This document shows, in pieces, positions 24,125 to 35,200 of a DNA stretch of 64,000 bases. Both the position numbers and the translations under genes were made by a program. Each line of letters opens with the position of its first letter. The first letter of the stretch is position 1. This DNA is from Owenia fusiformis (lineage: Eukaryota; Annelida; Polychaeta; Sabellida; Oweniidae), in contig CAIIXF020000001.1 in assembly GCA_903813345.2 (NCBI GenBank), forward strand, positions 44,225,885 through 44,289,884, written 5' to 3'. Under the pieces are notes generated by a model. The model saw only the letters and a list, made by a program, of their open reading frames with translations, was not told the DNA's origin and searched no databases.

Positions 24125-27100
24125 CTAGGTCTTCATTGGTTCTGCTTTTTGTTTCTGTTTTTCTAGTTCAGTCCTGAAAAATAATTTTAATTCATTTATT
24201 TAGGGCAGTAAATACTGTAGATTGGGTTAATTTGGCGCTACTTAATTTGGCGATTTTGTCATTTTTGGCATATTGGCGGCTATTTAATTTGGCGGATATG
24301 CAAAAAAAAATGTTAATGAACTTACGCGCTGTTTGCGAATTACCATCATGTAAATGGGCATGTTTGGCTATGTTCATTTTTTCTTTTGAGGACCACTGGC
24401 GATATTCACCACGTTTGTACATTTTTGTGAGATCATCTTTTACATTTTGCACCTCGATCGATGTTTCTACTATACCACGCTTTTCCTTTATAGTTTTTCT
24501 GAGTATTAATGAGTGACTGACCAGTTCTGAGCCAATTTATGAGAGACATTTTTTCATATTTTTGGAAAAAACTAAACCGGAAGTGACTTAAATACACTGG
24601 ACGAAATACCCTGAATAATTCCCGGGAATTCATTCTAAAATTTGGCGAAGATTTATATTGGCGAATTTTTCAATTTCGCCAAATTCGCCAAATTAAAGCG
24701 GGCGCCAAATTAACCCAATCTACAGTAAATGCCCGGTATAAATATGGCAGCATGGTTTGCCCCAATCCATTTATATATTTATCCCAAATAGATCGAATTT
24801 AAGATGAAGATATATTTGATATGTGAATCAAGATATTATATTTTAGCAAAATTCCCCAAACCATCGAATATTAAACTTCTTAAAGTGATTTTCGATGGTT
24901 TTGATTTTCAATCAAATTTCTTTTTCAACATTTTTTCAATATTTTTTTTTCGATTTCCCATGTGATAAACGGACAATCCTATGGTTTTCAAAAATATCAA
25001 TTATATCCCCTAAAATATCAATATCAACTCATGGATATAAATGATATTACATGTACATGTATTTCAAAACCATAGGATATTTATAGGATATCCTATGATT
25101 TTAAGGAATATCATAATGATATTTGTCAAAAACAAACTTAAATATCAGATGATGCGTTGCCGCCACAAAAGTTGAATGGTGATGATTGCACTTAATTAAA
25201 ACTGGTAAGGCACAAAATGTGAAAACTGGGGGAATATTAAAAAAAGGTATGGTCTGATGGTGTTAGTTATGAAATGAACTCACCTCAACTGCTTTGAGAA
25301 ATCATCTTCCACATTGTCGTCATCCCAGTTGTCTTCCCACACATTCACATCACTCTTATCCTCATCAGCTCCAGGCCAGTCTGAAACATAACAGAATCAA
25401 TGAAAGCAAAAATATAAGAGAGTTGTTGAAAGGGAAATACAAGAGAATCAATGTGAGTGATACACAAGATAATTGATGTGAGTGAAACACAAGAGAATTG
25501 ATGTGAGTGAAACATAAGAGAATTAATGTGAGTGATACATAAGAGAATAGAATATGATGTGAGTGAAACACAGGAGAATTGATGTGAGTGATACATAAGA
25601 GAATTGATGTGAGTGAAACACAGGAGAATTGATGTGAGTGATACATAAGAGAATAGATCATGATGTGAGTGAAACACAGGAGAATTGATGTGAGTGATAC
25701 ATAAGAGAATTGATGTGAGTGAAACACAGGAGAATTGATGTGAGTGATACATAAGAGAATTGATGTGAATGATACATAAGAGACCTGATGTGAGTGAAAC
25801 ACATTAGAATCGATGTGAGTGAAACATAAGAGAATTGATGTGAGTGATACACAAGAGAATCGATGTGAGTGATACACAAGAGATCGATGTGAGTGAAACA
25901 CAAGAGAATTGATGTGAGTGATACATAAGAATCGATGTGAGTGAAACACAGGATAATCAATGTGAGTAATACATAAGAGAATTGATGTGAGTGAAACACA
26001 GGCAAATTGATGTGAGTGATACATAAGAGAATTTATGTTAGTGAAACACAGGAGAATTGATGCGAGTGAAACACAAGAGAATTGATGTGAGTGATACACA
26101 AGAGAATTGATGTGAGTGATACACAAGAGAATTGATGTGAGTGATACACAAGAGAATCGATGTGAGTGATATACTAGAGAATTGATGTGAGTGATACAAA
26201 AGAGATCGATGTGAGTGAAACACAACAGAATTGATGTGAGTGATACATAAGAATCGATGTGAGTGAAACACAGGAGAATCAATGTGAGTAATACATAAGA
26301 GAATTGATGTGAGTGAAACACAGGCGTGAGTGATACATAAGAGAATTGATGTGAGTGAAACACAGGAGAATTGATGAGAGTGAAACACAAGAGAATTGAT
26401 GTGAGTGATACACAAGAGAATCGATGTGAGTGATACACAAGAGAATCGATGTGAGTGATACACAAGAGAATCCATGTGAGTGATACACTAGAGAATTGAT
26501 GTGAGTGATACACAAGAGAATCGATGTGAGTGAACACAAGAGAATTGATGTGAGTGAAACACAGGAGAATTGATGTGAGTGATACATAAGAGAATTGATG
26601 TGAGTGAAACACAGGAGTATTGATGTGAGTGACACATAAGAGAATTGATGTGAGTGAAACACAGGAGAATTGATGTGAGTGATACATAAGAGAATTGATG
26701 TGAGTGATACACAAGAGAATTGATGTGAGTGAAACACAAGATAATTGATGTGAGTGATACACAAGAGAATTGATGTGAGTGAAACACAGGAGAATTGATG
26801 TGAGTGATACATAAGAAAATAGATGTGAGTGAAACACAGGAGAATTGATGTGAGTGATACATAAGAGAATTGATGTGACTGTGAGTGAAACACAGGAGAA
26901 TTGATGTGAGTGATACACAAGAGCATTGACGTGAGTGAAACACAAGATAATTGACGTGAGTGATACACAGGAGAATTGATGTGAGTGATACACAAGAGAA
27001 TCGATGTGAGTGATACACAAGAGAATTCTCCCTTTCGCGGTTCGCTCTTTGAATCAGAATGTTCGCAAATATGTACTGAAAAAGCACTCAAAAAGGACAA

Positions 27101-30100
27101 AATTTGATTGGTCAATATTTTCCCACTATGCATTTCGCGTAGCTATTTTCGTGACCCGAAAGTTCTAAATCAAACTAATTACGCAATTTAGTTTTTACAC
27201 CCGCACGCTTAATAAAACAATGACACCATCGAAAGTATTCTTCTTTGTCATTGCTTTATTAGTCAGAATACCGAGTTTAATCAATAAAAGATTGTACAAT
27301 GAACAAAAAATTCGGAAACGAGTACTATAGATTTGCTTTCGGACCACTGAACAGATTGACCTAGATAATAATGACGCGTCTTCTTTGGTCTACTGCTCAG
27401 TTGTTGTTGGTTTTCAACATAACTCTATAATGTAATTTGAAGATGAATACTTTAATTCATTTGTTGCATCGGTGTTGCAGTTTGTAGTGCGGTAAGATTG
27501 GCATGAACGTATTGAAAGTCGAATGGAATTGTTTTTTCCAATATGGCGACTAGTCAACTGATCACGTGACCTTCTCTTCCGGAATATTTTCTCACTTTTC
27601 AATCATCGTTTTCACCACGCTATTAATCAATGCAATGAAAAAATAGCTGTTATATTAAGATTAATAAGAGATCAATAGTTTCTTATAATTTTTTCTGTAC
27701 TCTCGTACTGGAATATGAACGAATATATCGTTTGAAAAATAGGTGTGAAAATCCCCATGTTAAACCTATGAGGGAAAACAAGGAAGTATAAATTTGTTCC
27801 TCCACGAACTGCATCATGGGAAATATTTTGACCTTATAAGGAAAGATTTTCGAGTCTCCTCTTTTGAAGAGGGAACAACGATTTCGAGAATTGATGTGAG
27901 TGAAACACAAGAGAATTGATGTGAGTGATACACAAGAGAATCGATGTAAATGAAACACAAAAGAGAATTGATGTGAGTGAAACACAAGAGAATCAAAGTG
28001 AGTGATACACAAGAAAATGGATGTGAGTGAAACACAAGTTATTACTTCTGTAATTTGAGAAAGCCGCATATTTTTTGCCATTGAGAGAACACCGTGAAAT
28101 ATTGTAAAATTTATAGTCGGGTTCAATAAATTTAAGTAAAATTCTTAAAAACCATCATGTAATATTTCATGAATTGAAATGGAACTGGCTGCGGTCATTG
28201 TTGAGATATTGCATGATACCGTCACAGGGCTCTCACTAGACTATATCCTCTAGTCTGGAATTTTTTTGAAATTTGGAATGAAAATATTCAGACTATAGCC
28301 CACATATGTTAAAACTTGTGATTGAAAAACATTTGTTTACATAGGAAGTGCCATTCAAAATGGCCGACTGGGTAAATTAATTTGCATACTTGTTACTTCC
28401 CCTAGCTTTATCTCCATTTGACAATATGCTGTGTTACTTTTCATAGCATTTAATTGTACCTTACTACTTAATTGAATTGTTATAATGCTTATTTTGGGGA
28501 AGGGAAGTTTCCTAGAATTGATAATTGTGTGCCTGAAATTTCCTGTTTTTTTCCACAGGAGGGACATAATGATCAATAGACTGAATTCTCAGGAAATTCA
28601 GTCTATTGGATATAGACTAGGGCTCTCACCAGGAAATATTTAGGGTGCGGTGCTAACATCTTCAGAATAACCGTTCAATCGTGATAAATCATATTTATGT
28701 TATATTTTATCCTTTTTACATGCTATTATTGTATATTCAGTCAAGTTTAAACTGTGGGAACAGTCATGATTTGCCAATAGAGTGTGGAGGGAGCTAAATA
28801 GAGTGTGGTGCTGCTCCACAGTCTAAAAGCCTGGCAAGAGCCCTGCATCACGATTTTGTCTAAAATTAAAACAAACGGCTCCAAGAAAAATGGCGATATT
28901 CGAAAACTGGACGAAATGTTGTCAACGTCTGACATTAGTAACTGGCTGTAAATTCTAAGTTAGCGATAGAAGGTGTGAACTACAATTACATTGATCACTT
29001 CCCTACACTGATGTCACTTTCAATATTTTATTTTCCTTAAGGTCAGGGTGCATGATGGGAAATCTTCTGCATTCCTCAATTGAGTCACATGTTATTTTTC
29101 AAGCAAGAATCACTCCTTCCCCACATTGTCTATATCTTCCAGTTTTGCACAAAGAGTGCACTTATGTGCCTAGAAAAGACTTGTGAGAAGGATGTTTTGA
29201 TAAAGTGTATAAAAAACGAGAAAATTCAGTGAAAAAAATCAGAAAATTTTCAGAAATTTTTTTCACTGAATTTCTCATTTTTATACATTTTACAAAACAA
29301 ACCTTCTCACAAGGCTTTTCTAGGCACATAAGTGCACTCTTTGTGCAAACTTGGAAGATGTAGACAATTTGGGGAAGGAGTTATTCTTACTTCCTGCGAA
29401 AGCTATTTGGATTTTGATATAATAGCTTTCCCACGGAGCATTTGGACAGCTCAATGATCGTGACCTTTGAAATCGAATTAAGTCGATCCGCGGCTTACTT
29501 TTGGTCTCTAACTGTGTCTTACATCAGTATCATCAATCCGTGTAAGTATTGGAGCGCTGGAGTACTTCTTTTTCGATCAAGACTTGTAATTGTTAGTCGA
29601 GTGAATCGTTTTACTGCCAAATTCCAATATGGCGGTTTCTGCTCGGACATTTTCGTAAATCTCCGGAGGTTGTCCGAACCTAACTAATTCTCAAAATTCA
29701 TTTCGTTCGTTGCGTATCTCGCACCTAGCAAACCGCCATATTGGAAATAGGTCTGTAAAACTTTAACTCGATGAACAATTTACAAGTCTTGATCGAAAAA
29801 GAAGTACTCCAGCGCTCCAATACTTACACGGATTGATGATACTGATGTAAGACACAGTTAGAGACCAAAAGTAAGCCGCGGATCGACTTAATTCAATTTC
29901 AAAGGTCACTATTGATCAGCTGTTCACTTCTCCGTTTGAGAGCCATAAGTTTCAAAATCTAACATGGCTCTCGAAGTGAGTAAAGTTATTCTTGTTTGAA
30001 AAATAACATGTGACTCAATTGAGGAATGCAGAAAATTTCCCAACATGCACCCTGTCCTTAATAAAACCTCAGAAAAAATCATTCTAGGTCATATTGTGTA

Positions 30101-30397
30101 TCTGCTATTTGACATATTAAGTCGATGGAAAGGTGTTCTACTTCTATGATTCAGCAGGTTTTCAGAAAACAACGATTCTTTTTCACATGTTCATGTTCAT
30201 TGAAAAAATGGGGGAATTGCAGATCTATTTTACTTGTTCAAAAATTGACAAATGTACTCGGAATGTTGATAAACATAACCATTAAAAGCTTAATTCATAA
30301 AGTCTACTAGCTAAGACATACCCTCTGCTGGAAACTCTTCGAATTCATCATCTTCTTCGAGTAAACCCAAATCTATTTTCTTCTGTTCGTCCGCCAT
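24125..30397 (-). CDS. SEM1: SEM1/DSS1, 26S proteasome lid subunit, three exons
   Basis: SEM1 is a very small acidic, mostly unfolded protein that stabilises the proteasome lid. In other species it also binds BRCA2 and the TREX-2 mRNA-export complex. Exons in gene order: 30322-30397 (start codon), 25284-25380, 24125-24173 (stop TAG). They splice in phase to 73 aa (human 70). The first exon carries [16 protein letters not shown], the second the hallmark [19 protein letters not shown], and the third a lysine-rich tail starting TELEKQ, which is less conserved. Intron 1 (4.9 kb) is filled with a 25-bp satellite and nested transposons; intron 2 holds a MITE. The short third exon rests on splice phase plus match to the family tail. 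Confidence 0.95.
24215..24725. mobile_element. TA-flanked MITE rich in TTTGGCG motifs, in SEM1 intron 2
   Basis: The ends CTGTAGATTGGGTTAATTTG and the exact inverse are flanked by TA on both sides, as in Tc1/mariner-type or pogo-like MITEs. Near both ends the motif AATTTGGCG recurs in each orientation. The match of the terminal repeats is essentially perfect over about 24 bp, so the copy is young. Confidence 0.8.
24974..25140. repeat. Inverted repeat between SEM1 exons 2 and 3
   Basis: ATCCTATGGTTTTCAAAAATATC pairs with TTCAAAACCATAGGAT about 100 bp away. A further related block ends near 25110. No coding role. Confidence 0.6.
25420..27027. repeat. 25-bp satellite array, about 64 units, in SEM1 intron 1
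   Basis: Units of the form GAATTGATGTGAGTGATACAC recur with a 25-bp period. Two variants, one with GATACATAAGA and one with GAAACACAGGA, alternate over long stretches, giving a 50-bp higher-order unit. Because 25 is not a multiple of three and the unit lacks stops on the minus strand, all three minus frames stay open. Those long frames (up to 551 codons) are artefacts. The array starts about 40 bp from SEM1 exon 2, directly upstream of its splice acceptor. Confidence 0.95.
27028..27885. mobile_element. 858-bp insertion interrupting the satellite
   Basis: The satellite breaks here and resumes after a second copy of GAGAATT (27021-27027 and 27886-27892), a 7-bp target duplication. The ends show an imperfect inverted match (TTCGCGGTTCGCTCTTTGAA against ATCGTTGTTCCCTCTTCAAA). 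No transposase-like frame. Confidence 0.65.
27886..28040. repeat. Remainder of the 25-bp satellite
   Basis: Six more units of the same repeat follow the insertion and end near 28040. They include more diverged units such as GAATCAAAGTGAGTGATACAC. Confidence 0.9.
28225..28845. mobile_element. hAT-like MITE split by a nested element
   Basis: The outer ends are CAGGGCTCTCAC and, reverse-complemented, CAGGGCTCTTGCCAGG. The left end is interrupted after 12 bp by the 28237-28619 element and resumes as GGGCTCTCACCAGG at 28620. CAGGGCTCT ends are typical of hAT elements. An 8-bp outer duplication is not clear. Confidence 0.6.
28237..28619. mobile_element. Mutator-like MITE nested in the hAT-like element
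   Basis: The ends TAGACTATATCCTCTAGTCTG and (inverted) TAGTCTATATCCAATAGACTG bound 383 bp. They are flanked by a perfect 10-bp duplication GGGCTCTCAC (28227-28236 and 28620-28629). Duplications of 9-10 bp are typical of Mutator-like elements. Confidence 0.7.
29041..30057. mobile_element. piggyBac-type foldback MITE, copy A (interrupted)
   Basis: GGTCAGGGTGCATGATGGGA at the left and its inverse at the right are flanked by TTAA on both sides (29037-29040, 30058-30061). The body folds almost completely on itself. An intact relative lies at 46151-46564. This copy is split by a 595-bp insertion (29389-29983). Confidence 0.85.
29389..29983. mobile_element. Long-arm foldback element nested in copy A
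   Basis: It is flanked by a perfect 10-bp duplication AGTTATTCTT (29379-29388, 29984-29993). Arms of nearly 200 bp face each other; the inner 29468-29590 and 29790-29911 are almost perfectly inverted. The interior includes two near-inverse CAATATGGCGGTTT-type segments. The duplication size points to a Mutator-like origin. Confidence 0.8.
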
Positions 30398-31260
30398 ATT
30401 GCTTTTTAGGAGCATGGAATAAACGATTTTCGCCGGTTCAATTACACTGATCGAAAAGCATATTAGCAATCTACAAGAAAATCACCGGGATTATATGATT
30501 TCATATACCCAATAATGTGTTTTTTCTTATAAAAGTCTATATTATGACATTTGTATTAACATTCAAATGTTTGTTACTTCAAACAAGTTCATCTTCCTTT
30601 ATTTGAATTTTCTAAAAATATTAAAAATAACTCTTGACAATGGGGAGGAGCCTGAGTGATCAATGGGGAGGTGCAAATGATTTCTTTTGGAATATTAAAA
30701 AGTAGTATATGGCCATTAAAACATATACTTTATTCTCTCTTATAAATACACAGTGCATCTCCCAAATTCTCCTATAGGAGATGTCTCAAATTACGAAATC
30801 CCTGGGGATTTTTGAAAGGTGAGAATTTAACATTTTGATATCATAATCATTGTTTGACAAAAGAGTGATATGTTGAAGATTTTGTCAAAGGGTCACATTA
30901 AGTAAAGTTATGGATTTTATTTATGTATTAGGTTATTGTTTCTTATATTTCAGGTAAGAGCCATTCTTCATTAAAAATGGATTACTATTCTAGTATGTGT
31001 TGGATAATAGCTTTGCTAACAAGCAGTATGAGTGACATAACATAACATTTATTTACAATTTGCATTCTTTATCATATTTATTGCAATATCAGGCAAATAA
31101 ATACACAAACTGAAATACAGGAACAGTTCACATTACATTTAATATGTATTTAATATTTGTATCTCCTTTAATTAACACCAGTTTAAATATATCATCAACT
31201 TAGCAAATACATATGGAACATACCATATATTATTGAATAAGTATCACATTGTTCTCATTA
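30398..31260. other. Upstream region of SEM1
   Basis: AT-rich. A short frame at 30782-30821 (MSQITKSLGIFE) ends in a strong donor (GAAAG|GTGAGA), so it might be the first exon of a plus-strand gene divergent from SEM1. Its phase does not fit the exon at 31874, so no joined gene is called. Confidence 0.3.
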
Positions 31261-31278
31261 ATGAATAAATAGATACAT

Positions 31279-31660
31279 AAGGGTTATGTACTGGGAGGTT
31301 TTGGATATGGGGTTTATCTAGAGGGAGATATGCATATCTCACGAGGGATGAACTCAATATCCAAACCGACCGTACATAACTGCTTTATCCTATACCAAGT
31401 AGAGTTTTGAGGGGCATGTGGCCATTTTAATTGTACAAGGTGTAAAAATAAACAAATCATTATATGCAAAGTCATTTTATTGCATTTCCACTACTTACCG
31501 GAAGCGGGAAGATATGCACCTAAGCGGGAAGATATGCACCGAAGCGGGAGATATGGCGGGAGATATGGAGGTTCTGGATATGGAAACCTCAAAATCAGAA
31601 TACGGGATATATCTTACCAACTTATCTCCCTAAAACTCTACTTGGCTTGGGATAAAATAT
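31279..31660. repeat. Inverted repeats and a short tandem run
   Basis: 31279-31384 is a foldback (GGTTATGTACTGGGAGG against its near inverse, centred on GAGATATGCATATCTC). TATACCAAGTAGAGTTTTGAG near 31392 and AAAACTCTACTTGGCTTGGG near 31627 face each other. Between them GAAGCGGGAAGATATGCACC repeats in tandem. It is probably a transposon; the short open frames here are not genes. Confidence 0.55.
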
Positions 31661-31873
31661 ATGTTTCTGACACTCTGTATATATTTCAATGTCTTAAATT
31701 CTCTACCCTTTTACTAATAATCACTAATATATCTACATGTTAGATGATCTAAGGCATTCAATAAGTTATAATATTTTAATGAAAAAATAGATATACTATT
31801 AGATACAGTATTGAATGTAAATAAATCAATAACAAAAAGAATAATTGGACGGTATCAATTTTTCCTCCTTAGT

Positions 31874-32201
31874 TCCTCCTTTGTTCAAACATGATGACCC
31901 TGGGGAAAATGGAGGATGTTTCAGTAGAGATCATATGGTTTGGAATATTTGCAGAGCTGTATATCAAAGATATGCTCAGGTAACTTTTGGTAAAAATGTT
32001 AAATTATTCTATGTTATTTTAAACAACAGGGCATTTGAATTTGATGCCTTTTTGTCAGTGTTCCATGTCAAACATAGAATCTCAGTGATTTTACCTACAT
32101 TTTACCTGAGCATATTTTTAATAATTTTGACTGGCATCCATTTTATTTCAGTAGTGCAGATGATATTTGCACGAGACCCTGATAATCCTCCAAAAGAATA
32201 A
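31874..32201 (+). CDS. Possible last two exons of a small unidentified protein
   Basis: A stretch opening after CTCCTTAG (exon from about 31874) encodes PPLFKHDDPGENGG...VYQRYAQ. It reaches the donors CAG|GTAACT (31980) or G|GTAAAA about 11 bp on. A second stretch after TTTCAG (32151) encodes QMIFARDPDNPPKE and stops at 32201. The second donor and the AGTAG acceptor join in phase. The amino-acid composition looks like real protein but I recognise no family. The stop lies 49 bp from the opposing CCDC13 stop. Confidence 0.33.
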
Positions 32202-32249
32202 TACAAGTATACACTTTCAACTATCCATGACACAGTCAATCATCCTGTG

Positions 32250-35200
32250 TCAAGTTTGATTTTGGCGATATTGTCGAAGTCCAGTGAGAAATACATGCTT
32301 TGTTTCTTCCATCATATCATGGTACAGTTTGAGATCCTCTTCTTTTGCACGTAGAGTACTTTGCAATGCTTCCTTCAATGCATCATTTTCATCTTTCTGG
32401 ATATCTAGGCTAAAAGCACACAAAGTTAGTTTTGATTATTTTTGGGTGATCAAAAGAAAACTTTCAATCACACATTTAACGACAGCAAAACTTCTAATCA
32501 GAACACCTGGCTAATCCGAACACCTCCCAATCTCAACACTTTTTCAGTCCCATTGTTTCTCCCATTGACTCCCATGTTAGAGAAACCTTGGAATGTGAAC
32601 ACCTCCCAATTTGAACAGTGAATAGTCACATTTGAAAAATCCACCTAGTCTTATATGAAGACTTTCCATAAAATATCATGTTTCATTCAAAATTGCTCAA
32701 ATATTTCCCATTAATCCCTGTTTTATTATGATAATCAAACATTTGGAAAAAAACATTTAATGATCTCATTCATAATGTGTCTTTCTAATATGACTAATAA
32801 ATTTATTTGAATCAGATTTTCTAATTTTTCTAAATGAAAAAACCTCAAAATGTGAGCACCTCCTAATCCATATTAGACAGTTTTTCCTGAATCTTCAAAT
32901 AGAACAATCATTTTCTTGGTTTCTAATCAGATCTTGGCACTTGCTCTTTAAACAGATGAACAATTTTCTTGTTATCTTGAAAACAACATTTCTTCTGCCA
33001 CCTTCCTACATGAGTGCCATAATAGCATATTTTCCATATATTGTTAACAGGGGGAGGGGGGATGTCTTGGTCCTAACTGATAATATATAGCTCTTTGTGC
33101 TATATCGATCTTTTGATGTGCTCCCTAAGTGCAATAAAAGCATTTTCACCAACCTGACTTGCAACTCTTCAAGTTGGGTATCGTTAGAAGGTAAGTCAGG
33201 ATCATCCATCAACGATTCACGGAGACTCGTTGCAGACTTGTTCTTCCCTTTTTTACCTCCTAGAACACATAGTTTTTGACTGTAGAGTAATAGCTTATAC
33301 AGGGTGTCTCAGACAATTTGAAACATTCTGTATAATTATAGAATTTGCAGGGTGTCTCAGACAATTTCAAACATGTTGTAAAGTTAGTAGCTGTATACAG
33401 CAGTTTAAATTCATTCACTATATCTCAGATAAAATCCACCAGTGAATTTTGTCCTCAGTCATGGTTGAATTACACTAAACTCTGGAAGGTAATCAAATTT
33501 GTTTGAGGTTACTCCCATGATAAATGTTTAAAAATAATTTTAACTATATCGATTTCTAGTTGCTTTCTACAGTTTCTACATTCACCATAATTGCCATTGG
33601 TCAATATGACTGAACTGAGTATGGGTACCTGATTTTGCTTGTTTTTCCTGTTCTAATTTAGATTTCCCAAGTAATTTTTCTAATTGTACATTCCGCCTCC
33701 TCTGTTCAACAAGGTCAGACTGAGAGGAACTGTATTTCTCTGTAGCCTCATCCACCCTGAACAACAAAATATAAATAATATAGAATTCAATTAATCTTAT
33801 TTTACAAACAGCATTTACATAATATAACTAGATTAAATGCAATTATTAAAAATAATTAATAGAAAAGTGTTTCTGTTGAGTTGATACAGAGAGATACCTT
33901 CTTTGAGCAACAGACTCTGATTAGCGCATTGAGGTCAAGGCAGAGTAAGAATTTGATATCAATGTGTGCAAGTTCTCCAAAATAATTCATAGAAAAATAT
34001 ATAACTTATTATATTATATATGCAGTGTGGGACTTTTTCAAAAATTGACACTGATAAGGAATGATACGAGCCCAAAATATTCTAAACTTGAAACAATTTT
34101 AGTAGAACATTAGTGGAAATGGTATCTATGGCAATGAAGGTTGAGTGTAAGAAGATAAACGTATTCTCAATTCAAAATCATACATTACAAGTACATGTTA
34201 AAACATACAACAAACAAATCATGGAATAAGGTTTGACTAGATTAATATGTTTTACATCCTTGACAATAAATTCTAGCCTGATATTGAAGAGCTGGTGTGA
34301 GTAATATAACATTGGTTAAAATACATTGATGAAATATTAAGGGCAGGTTTAGTAATGAATACGGCAATGTTGTTCGGTTTCAAATTGGCTCAGTATAGTG
34401 AATATGGTATGTTAGTATACTTTAAGGAAAAGAGAGCTTGAGCGACTTCCAATTATCATTTGGCATAAGCGTGTCTAATTTTGGCATACACATGTCGCAT
34501 TCTGGCATAATCGTTCATATCATAAGGAAAAGTAAGTTTGCTTCCACACAAGGTACTTGTTCCTTGTCTTGAATGTAATTGTACCCATGTAACTAAGAGT
34601 GTTTCTTAAGAAGTATGATGGGATATGTCGGGCTCGTTCCAGACATTATGTAAACATTCTTCTCATAGAATCTCTTCCACATTGCATTCCAAAGGAGGTT
34701 GATTTATGCAATGTAATTCTTAGCAGTGTGTGTGTAATCTATTTTGGGAGACCTTCTACAGAAGTGGGAAAGTACCTCTTGTGGAACTCGGCTGTAAATG
34801 GTGAGGCAAAACGTCTTGAGAAACAGAATATATTACCTTAAAGGCAAAGCGCAGTTTGAAAGTCAATATCAGTGTAGTAGACTAAATGTCTGGGTATAAA
34901 ATGTGTACAAATGAGACAGGGGCCACATGAAGTACTGTGGGTTTTTAAGAAAGATAAGAGCAGGGATAAGAGCAGGCTAGAAAGCCAGATGAGGGCTAGA
35001 TAGAAAAGTAAAATGGGTTTGGAAAGTGGAGGAATGTTCAAGATCAGAAGAGATGAAATTATGTAGTACTTTGTACAATTGGAAATTAGAAAATAAAGTG
35101 AAGATGAAAATTATATAAAGTCTCGGCCTTCATGTTTAGGAACTTTAGATCCGTTTACCAATAAGGGACACCAATGACATTGATCATAAAAGACTTTAAG

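Noticed and set aside
25365-27020. 551-codon minus-strand open frame and its overlapping companions
   Set aside because: Created entirely by the 25-bp satellite, whose unit lacks stops; no domain, and it lies in a SEM1 intron.
25420-28040. CRISPR array
   Set aside because: Units are directly adjacent with no spacers, in an animal intron.
31418-31743. Two overlapping plus-strand frames of 71 and 87 codons
   Set aside because: They arise from a tandem GGGAAGATATGCACC repeat within an inverted-repeat element.
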